A DNA stretch of 64,000 nucleotides from Chaenocephalus aceratus. Lineage: Eukaryota > Chordata > Actinopteri > Perciformes > Channichthyidae. A program made the translations under genes and the position numbers. The stretch's first letter is position 1. Each line of letters opens with the position of its first letter. Positions 54,806-64,000 of the stretch are shown here, piece by piece. The notes under the pieces are model-generated. The model was not told the origin of the DNA. It was given only the letters and a program-made list of their open reading frames with translations, and did no database searches. The stretch spans positions 21,383,236 through 21,447,235 of the forward strand of contig CM043801.1 in the NCBI GenBank assembly GCA_023974075.1. Direction: 5' to 3'.

Positions 54806-57800
54806 ACAAGACTATGTGACTTTGAAAATCCTCTGCTTTCAGTCAAATAAAATGTTGTTAAAATCTGTGCTCAGGTTTCCTCATGTTTGAACTCTTGTGC
54901 TGTGAACTAGTTTAATTTTAGCTGTCACAATAACATTGACTTATATAGCTATCAGTGAAGCTTTTTAAAGTGGCTTATTTGAGTCAACAAATCAAAATGC
55001 AATGGTGGAACTCCTGGCCATGACCCCCTTATAAGGCGTCAATGGAGTTTGAGGGCCAAACAAATGGAAGCTGTCTCCTTATTAGTGGCATATTAACAGA
55101 AAATAGATATTGCCTGAAATAAAAGGTCAGGATAAATGACTTGTGAGCTGCTAGCTCAGCTATTTATTAGCCCTCTATCTACAATCTAAGAAATGACTGT
55201 GCCTGTGCATCTCAGAGGGCAGAACAAATAGGAAAGCAGGGAAGCTACCTCTAAAATGTCATTCCATAATGTCAAACCATGGATTATATGTCAGAGTCTC
55301 AAAATACCTTGTGTTCTCAGTATGACATGCTATTGTCTGATAAGCTGCTGTCTTTGGCTATGTTGTTGTTGCCTTCCACTCACAATCATGCTCTCCCAGT
55401 GAGAAGTGGGGAAAGTTGGAGCTTACCCAGCAGGAGGTGTGAGAGTTGGCACACTTTTGTTACTATCATTATTCCTGCTTTAGCTTAAGTAAATGATATA
55501 GTATACGGGTGATTAGAAAAGGAAGGGCTGTTTTCATAGGTCGGACGCCAACACAACCAAAAACAGAGTAATGTCCATTGTTGCACCTTTAGAACTGGAT
55601 GACTTTGATTGACAAGGGCAAAGGCATGACAACATTATTTAAATTGTCCTGTGGCATTGAAATGAGAGAATCTTGTTTAATTACTGAACTTACTTTAGCA
55701 TGATGCAAAACGAAGGGTAAACATCAGTGTCAATCCCCTTTAAGCCATGAAGGCTAAAATCCACGGTTATGCTTATATTTCATGCTCTGCCCCTGCATCT
55801 CTTTAGTAAGCAACATGGAGATATGTGGTAATGAGTATAGCAGGGGAAAGCGAATGAGAGAGGGAGAGAGAAACAGAGAAACAGAGGGTTGTGTACGGGA
55901 CTGTTTTGCATGCTTTCACCTTTGATTTACCTATAATTACCATTGGATTTACCTTCAATGACTCAGCGGCTAAGCCAATCTCTTAAATTGGATTTCTGCA
56001 TAAAGTAGCTTTCCCCGCAGATTGGTGTCCCTCACAGCTGCCTTATTACAATTGTATTCCCCCTCTTCACCCGGAACCCCCCTTTCCACCACCACTGCTA
56101 CCGCTCCTGAAACATTAGCATATTAGAATGCCCATAGAGGAGAACAAAAAAATGTTTTGGCTTGACTGGTCTCACTTTGACCAATTTGATGTGGTTGCCA
56201 TAGTAACACAGCAACCACTCCTTGCAATTGTGGTTGAGCCGCAGCGATGGAACTTGGGCTGATGATGACTCCATCTCTCATCCAAATGATGGTGATGAGA
56301 CTGCTGCTCTCTGCCACAGTACATAAACACAGGCTACAGGAAGATAGAGGGCAGAAGAGAAGAGTGGAAGAAGGGAGCGGTATCACCCCACCGGGACCAG
56401 CACCGAGATATTGTACCAAAGCCTACTAACAAGTCATTAATAGGGCAATTATGCATCATGTTCCAGAGCATTTACATTCACATTTGCTCACTTTATTATC
56501 TCTTACTGCTATGGACGGATATTGGATAATGCAGTTAGTCGGGATTGGGAGTATATTTCATTCTGAGCAGTATGCTGTGGATGAGAATAGGCCTTGAGCT
56601 TTCCCCAGCTCCCACCCTGTGTCTGCCATACTTCTGCAATCAGACACAAAGCTGCTCAAATCATGATTGTTGGTCCTACTTCGTCTGCTGGTACTTATGT
56701 TGACAATGCTATATCTTTCATACTGCACACACAAACCATATGCATACATATTTGTTTGCATATATCCCAAATACTCAGATTTTTTGTTTTAAAGCAGGAA
56801 CTCTCAGCATGTGTTTGCCGATACAGATGTCCTCTCCTTGTAATTGAAGATGATGAAGAGGCTGCCCGTGTGTGGGGATATTTCTCATGGACCACTTATA
56901 AATCAAAGAGACAGAGTTTAGTAATCCTAGATGTGTTTTGTGGAATACAACCATCTTTAAACATGAGTTTTCCAATAGCTTAAATTAACTGCACCCAGGG
57001 ACATATAGAATGGAGCAGCCTTGGTGTCAGTCCTTCATCTTTTGACTGACAATAACAACAACAGCCATGACAAATCCTTTGTCCGAAAGCAATTGTTAAA
57101 GTTGTGGTGTGTGTATGTAACATATACCCCACAAATAGCCTCAATATCTAAACATATTGGAGACAAATGCAGAATTCATGTATCCGTGAACAGGTTACTT
57201 AGCCATTCGAAGGGGAAATGTTCAGCCTTCCACACATTGTTCTGCACGACTAGCAGGTATGATGGAAAAGTGTGATGTGAAGGAATGGAAAGCCACATCT
57301 GGACATGCCCTTCCCAGGAGAATCCTCCTCTCCTCCAGCTCTGTAACCTTTGACCCGAGAAGTCTGATTAGCCGGCTCCCATGCTTTTATGTAGAAAGGC
57401 AGGAGAAATGCGGAGCCACGAATATGCAGATAAGGTATGCACCCTGGGCAGCTTTAACGACTCTGGAGTCCGAGTCAAGGTCTTCTACACTGTCAGCAAT
57501 GTTTCAGTGCACACACTGTGTCTTGAATTTTCTCTCAGATTACTGTAGAGAGAAAGGTAGGAAAATGAGTTACAGAAATGTGTAGTTTTTGAAAGCACGC
57601 CACCTGGGATTGTTGATTTAAGTTTGTATGTAACATAAGACGGATAAACCTGCAAAGACTGATGATGACTGATGTCCTATGCTTGGGTTAGTGCTGGGTG
57701 GAAAGTTTTGACCAGTCATGATTTAGAAAATCTGTGTATTTGTTAGGGATGTGGATATAAAGATAAACCAAAATGAGAAAGGAAAGAGAATTGAGGGGAA

Positions 57801-60800
57801 TTAATACGTCAATCAGAAACCAAAACAATCAAAACTAGCACTACTTTTTACGTTTTTTTGTGTGTGTATAAGCGTAAAGGAAGAGAAAACAATGTGTCTG
57901 TATGTGTACTACAAACAAGACAGAGGCAGCAAGACCGGGCCCTCTCTGCCAACATTACTCATACAGAGTGAGGTAAATCAGGCAAATCATGCATGCATGC
58001 AGGCAGTCACCAGTGGGGAGCCAGCTCGTAACAAGTTATGAAAAGTGACAAAAACAAATAGGATTCAAATGGGTCAGGTAATTCTTATGTATGGAGGAGG
58101 TTCAGCAATGTTTAACAGCAGTACACAGTTTGGGGTAGCTTCATTAGCTTATTAGGAAATCAATTAGGATTGCCATTTTAGACCTAGTGTTCGGTTATGT
58201 TAGCTGGGTACAGATGGTGTCAACATTGTCTAGTTGTTTGTCATTGTCAGTGAAATAGCACTTTTCTGTTTATCATTTGTGTTTCCAGTAGATTAAAAAT
58301 GGTGTCAGTCAAAGGAAGTTGCCTTAGGGCTGATTCACACTGGGGAGTTGTACAGCTTGCCACAATAATTACACTTGTCTAAGACTTGGAGGCATGTTCA
58401 TGTATTGCAAGTGGGAAGACATTTGTTGTTACATATAGGTAAACATGTCACAGGACTCACAGGAGCCGTTGCTGCTGTTTTCCCATAGATATTGCATAGC
58501 TCGCCACAGGCCGCAATCCGACACTTCCTAGTGTGAATTTGGCATTATTGCAGTGGCGAACCGTCAGGGCCTTCAAGGTATTCAGAGAATACCCTGGAAC
58601 ACTCAGATAAAACAAACAAAAAATCGATTTAATTATATAAACAAAATGTATGTCAAATGAATACATGAGAATCGTATCTGTGTTGTTGATCTGTAATATT
58701 ACAGTGTTATGTTGATTTGTTTGTCCTTCTCGGTCCATGCACTACGCATTTCAGTGGTTTTGTGTTAGAAAAAAAAAGCAGCGGCGGTGGTGGCGGAGGG
58801 TGTGTGTGTGTCTACAGAAGGTCCAGTTGTGATAGACATGGTTTGCCACTGCATTATTGGTTTAACTATCTTGGACAGCATGTCACTAACTCATAGTATT
58901 TAATTATTTCATAATTTTTACAAGGCAAACAAGAGTTGAATTGAAAGGTTTCTTTCATTAAATTACAACCATGATGGGTTGAAATGAGCCACATTTGTAT
59001 ACAAAATGTTAAACACGTGATGAAAAAACAACAATTTAAGTGATTTGAATTGGCCCAACATCTGATCATGTCAAAGAAGTGCTAAATCTTACTGTGACAA
59101 ATTGCTTCAGGGTCACAGTAACTATTGTTTTTGTTGTTTTCTTACCTTAATAATTGTAATAATCCTAATAGGGTACAATACATATATCCCTAACATTTTT
59201 GTTTAGTTCACTGGTATGCGGTGGGCATGGCTATTTTGGAAAAGATGATGTCAAATCATTGTGCGAATGCGAACCAATCACAATTTAGCAATACAAAAAT
59301 GGAATCAGAATGTGATGACAGATGTGCGGTTGTTGGTTTATGCTGCCAGGGAAATGGCCCTGTCAATCAAACTGATTAAGCCACACACACAAGGCAAGAT
59401 GAAGCCAATACGTTAAACTCTTAATAAGTTATATCAGTATAAATGGTAGTTTTCTGTGACAGTCTTGTGTCAACCGTTGCTAATTAATACATGTATTACA
59501 TTTTTTTTTTACTAGTATTAAGGTGTTTTACTTTACTAAGAAAGATCATGCCCATCTAGTATGGTTGATAAATAACTACCTCATGCCACACATATTTTTT
59601 TAAGGAAGTTTGAAAACACTTTGCTCAGGTCTTGGGGGTGGCATACAATAAAATGCCCCCCACTGTGATGATAATAGGATCATAATAGAAAATGGACAGA
59701 AAAATTAAACTGGAGCACGCATCTCCAGAGACTGTATGAAGCAATAATGGAATGGCATTGATTGACATTTCGCTGTTGTTTTTAATCATAATAATATGCT
59801 TTCAAGTTAGGCATGGAAATGACTTCATGATCATATAATGACAGCTCAGGAGCTGTCAGGGAAGGATAACATCTTTATTGTTTTCCGTCATTGCATGCTG
59901 ACAGAGCCTTGACTTACAATGAAGAAACTCATTTGATGTAGAATTATTGATAGTGGTTATTTAAATGTGTGGTTGCTTTTTGTTTTCACCCAGAAATTGC
60001 TTTTTAAGTAATAGCAATGCATTTCAGGCCGTTCATGAAGACGGTTGTTTCAGGTACTAAAGTTTTGTTTTGGACAACTAACAACAACCAGAACACATAA
60101 AAGCTATACAGTACTTTTGAAAGTCTAATAGTCTTGTCCAAGTGACTGCAGTCTGATCAAGGCCTTTTCACTCTTATCAAAAAGCAGCTCTCCATTCAAT
60201 ACAATGAACACAACATAAAAGAACACGGCTAGAAAGGCTTGACATTTGCATTTTACCTTTGCTCACAGCCAATTACAGACAGGCACTATTTGTTGTTTCT
60301 TTTCATTTGGTGGTCTAGTTTTTCATACTAGAAGCGGAGGTGAGAATGCATATTCATGATGTGCAGGCCATTAGTGGTGTGTGTGTAGGTGGGCACAGGC
60401 TCATAAACAAGTGCTACCATTAGAGCGCGTGAATGCCTCTGACTCTGTTGCCAGTACTTGGACTCTCCTCAGTCAGTAAAAACTGTGAGAGACTTGATTA
60501 GAAGGCTGAGGAAATAAAATATGTATCTTCTGTGTCACAGAGAATAGGCCCCATATGGATCTTGACCAATTTATACAGAGGTGAAGGAGAAATTAATGCA
60601 TTTAAATAAAACACTTAGTAGTGCCACATTAGGGTACACCATTTATGCTGTATGTCCTGTATGTCTTCGACAAAACAACATTTTCCAAATTGCATTAAGG
60701 TGATATGTTGGAAAAGGGATTATAACAAATCTATACTATTCTTTACACCTTTTACTCTTTAACTTGTTTTTTTATGGCTGAGAAACAGCTCTACTCTTCC

Positions 60801-63800
60801 TTCTTGACCCCCATGTTACGGGTCATTAACATTAACACTTGGAGACCCATCGACAAAGGTACGGATACAATGTTGACAGTACTAAGGAAGGACTATTGGC
60901 TCATTAAGGACCTCGATTTGCTAATAAGCCTGAAAGAGTTCAATACAATATTAATGGCATAGGATTTTTCACAACCACCATTTCCAATGACCATTCAGTG
61001 AGGTCTCCTAATTATTGATGGGCTGAATTAAAAGAAGGACTTCATAGCATCTCCTAATGAATACAAAATGCAGGAAAGCTTGCACAGTGCACTGCATGCT
61101 AATGAAAAATAGTAATAATTACTAGAAAACACATGTATTATGCATGTGTGTGTAATCTACTCCTGCTACCATCTTGCATTATAAGTGTGACTGTTTAAGA
61201 CTTTGTTTCTCAAATTGAATCGTTCCAACTGTGAATTTCCAATTAGTATGGCATTTCATTAAATGTTAATTGCTTTCGGAGGGTATGGTTTTGTTGCATT
61301 TAAAGATTGCAAGGTGGTTTCTTTACAAAACTAAATAGGACGATAAGCAACCCATGTATGATCTGCAAATACATCCAGTTTTCAATTTGATACGAACAAA
61401 ATAAATAGAAAAACACACTTGTATCAATGAGATTGCTTGTGTCAATTTGCCTGCATTAACACTCACCCACATATGTGATTTTCATAGCCCACAGGAATAG
61501 ATTCTATTATGCCTGTTTTTTCTTTGATGTCTACCATTCATGTCAAGACTGTCCTGTGTGAATTGCAGTATAGCCATTATCAACGGTTCCCAGTTAGACA
61601 CTCTGAAAGGACCTGTATTGTTTTGTTCTGCAGAAAACATGTTTGTTAAACCAGCATAATTAAAATGCTTGACAGTCCTGAAAAAACAGTCTTAGAGTCT
61701 CCTCAGTGAATCAATTTAAAGCTAATTTTCCATGCACTTAATGACGACTTGTCAGAATAATATGGCAGGTGTTGACAGGACACTACAAATCATTGAAGAA
61801 ACGGAAGTGCTAGCAATGAAGAGTTCAAAGGAAGAGGAAAAGTGAAGAGGGGAGTGTAGAGACGAAGGTTTGCTGATTAGGTGACACAGTTCTCCTTAGC
61901 ATAGTTGCCTTTAACTTTGTCAGTCTGCCCACATGCTTTCAAAGCAGAAGAAAAACACAACTCCCCTTACGTGCTTTTTTTCCTCTTATGTCCCTCTTTT
62001 GTGTGATATCCAAGCGTTTCTCTGAGATCACACTGGAAGCACTGTCTACACTTGTGCCACAGCATCTGTCTCTCATTAAAATATGGAGTGCGAGTAAAAA
62101 CACACAGACCCTCACATGTGTGATTGTTTTAGCATCTTTGTTACAAGAGCCCTCTGTTATTTATCTATTTTACTAACGTCTGTCTCTCCATCCCCCCTTT
62201 CTCTCTTTCCCTTTCTGTTTTCCCGTACCTCAGCCCTTTGTGTGGGCTTTTGTTCTTCCTCACAGCTCCCACCTTGAATTCTGAATCTCTAACACGTATG
62301 CAATGCAGCAACAACAAAGCCTTCTTCCTGCCTCTGTCTTTTTTCCTTTCATCCAGGGGCAATGAATGGTAAGAAAATGCTATAAGACAATTAGACAAGG
62401 CCACGTGATGCTGTAATCGCTGAACCCACTCCCTCACAGCGACAGGGACATTGATGTTCCTCCCAGAGGTTCGACACAGATAGAATAATAAATGATCAGA
62501 CTCACACACATGTCGTAGCAACATATATTCATTTGATGGACATGCCGTTGCCTATGATTGTTCCGATTTCAAAAGGCATTTTGGTGACCGAGCGATTCAA
62601 ATGGACAGCTAACATCTGCTTCTAACGTAACAATCAATACAAAGCTGTTACCTCACCAGGATACCTCATTATGGTGGTCCCTACAAAAGCCGCTATTAGC
62701 CAAGTTGTCTATGGAAAAACTGGTTGTTCTGACTGGGGATGAGGGGACGTGACATGCTGAGGCTGCATTTAGGGGGCGGCAGGTGACAACATGTATAGAT
62801 CTTAAAAGGTGGCTCCCTTGGAGAGATGAGAACAAAATGTTGCCCGGAGGCAGCTATCCAGTTTTTATCAGTTTCATACTATTCCTGTGTTGCTTATTTA
62901 TTTTCCTCCAACACTTATTGTGTTGGGTGCAAGGCTACAAACAAGTTTCCTTCATTCAAATTCAAAAAAACTATCCCTCTATTTCATAAAAACGAAGGCA
63001 TTCTGCAAGTGGTCATTCGGGCACTCTCTCAGCCTGTTGTATCCATTGTTCCTCCTGTGGAAGGTGTATTATTATCTGACCATGTCTAGTCAGTGTTTTT
63101 TGATCCTTCAGCTATTTTCCATCCCTGTCAAACCAAACCCTGCAATGTGTTTTGTACAAAATGTAAGGATGTTTATATGAATTTCTTATAGGACAAATCC
63201 ATTTATATTTATGTTTCAATGCTATGGAGCTATATGTGTGGTCCATGATGATGGGGGGGTGGATGCGTGTTGTTGCCTCAGACTTGTTGCAAATGCAGTG
63301 TATTAATCAATCTGTGTATTTTGGCATTACATATTTGTATCCACTTCACATGGAGAACTACTGTGTATTCTATTGCAATAAAACTCAGGAGTTTGAAAAA
63401 TGTAAAACATTAGCTGTTAAAATCACACTTGATAAATGGCCACTTAAAGCGCAGACAATGTATCTTTGGTCGAGAAAGTGTTAATCCAAGGAAAAAACGA
63501 AATGCATTTGCTAGGATGGAAGTTAACATGTCCTCAAGTCCTCCATTCAACTGTTTCTCAAATGACATGCACAGAACATTTTAATCACAGAAGTGGCACC
63601 ATAGCACTATTGCAGAGCATACACATTTACATAAATGCTGCTGGCTGTGCTTTGCTCACTACTTTTCATTGAAAGGAGATGGAAATGTTATTACAACTGA
63701 TCATAAATGGAAACTAACACTAACACACAAAGCTATTCCTTAAGAAAATGGATGCCTGTTCTGCATACTTTATTTAAATGCATCTGTTTGACACATGTCT

Positions 63801-64000
63801 GCCAGAAAGAAATGGACTGAGCAACTTGCTTCCTCAGAGATCTTTTCAGGAAGACATTTTCCATAAAACATTTTTTTTCTGTAAAAAGATTATTGAACAG
63901 TGACACCATTTTCAGTTAGTCTCACTACAGTAGAGGGTTGAAGCAGGTGGTCAAGGCACTAGTGTGTATCCTAAGAGAACACTCAGAGCTGTCAAGACTT
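54806..64000. other. Low-repeat region, no gene or element recognised
   Basis: More than 9 kb without transposon ends, LINE tails or long open frames. The longest frames (56594-56983 plus, 62165-62524 minus, 57259-57585 plus) have no recognisable motif or splice context I can defend. The contrast with the preceding 50 kb suggests an intron or intergenic stretch under some constraint, but nothing here shows which. Confidence 0.5.

Noticed and set aside
62165..62524. 119-codon minus-strand open frame
   Set aside because: No recognisable domain, no splice or promoter context, and ordinary base composition around it; could not be supported as a gene.

Overview
The window reads as transposon-rich euchromatin of a ray-finned fish, probably a percomorph teleost. 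The evidence is the repertoire: L2- and Rex/CR1-type LINEs with the usual fish 3' tails, a DIRS-type tyrosine-recombinase retroelement, several hAT copies with clean 8-bp target-site duplications (TSDs), piggyBac- and Harbinger-derived pieces, and (CA)n tracts. I found no host protein-coding gene, rRNA or tRNA that I can support. Nearly every recognisable coding stretch is a broken transposon gene.

Layout. 1-770: hAT-type zinc-finger fragment joined to a repeat that recurs at 35-38 kb. 771-5088: mostly featureless. 5089-20662: a possible very deep nest, bounded by a perfect 15-bp inverted repeat flanked by TTAA. It holds a palindromic element (5681-16501, 7-bp TSD), inside it a DIRS element (7403-15242), inside that a 3.3-kb insertion (7558-10873, 8-bp TSD), and to the right a hAT (16965-17734) and an L2 LINE. 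20663-22716: quiet, with microsatellites. 22717-26579: a second nest, hAT within hAT within a third element, plus a LINE. 26600-31425: a 1.2-kb hairpin, a truncated palindromic-family copy and LINE fragments. 31426-33300 and 40262-42310: two copies of a long compound repeat. 35165-38525: an inverted-repeat element with subterminal 20-bp arrays, split by an L2 and a miniature hAT. 38760-43549: piggyBac-like and Harbinger/MADF remnants. 44539-48703: a palindromic element with 1-kb arms, inserted into a coding exon. 51838-54798: a clean palindromic element with 0.5-kb arms. 54806-64000: no gene or element recognised.

Main observation. The window concentrates long inverted-repeat elements. At least two families appear to keep a conserved core while carrying different outer arms. 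Family 1 (5681-16501, 28573-30342, 51838-54798) has termini CAAC-N4-TCTCAC and 7-bp TSDs. Family 2 (44539-48703, and the insertion at 7558-10873) shares a 2.2-kb core that looks like convergent spliced transcripts, with first-exon-like arms pointing inward. None of these copies shows a transposase, so the mobilising enzymes are unknown from this window. All alignments were made by eye; identities are not measured.
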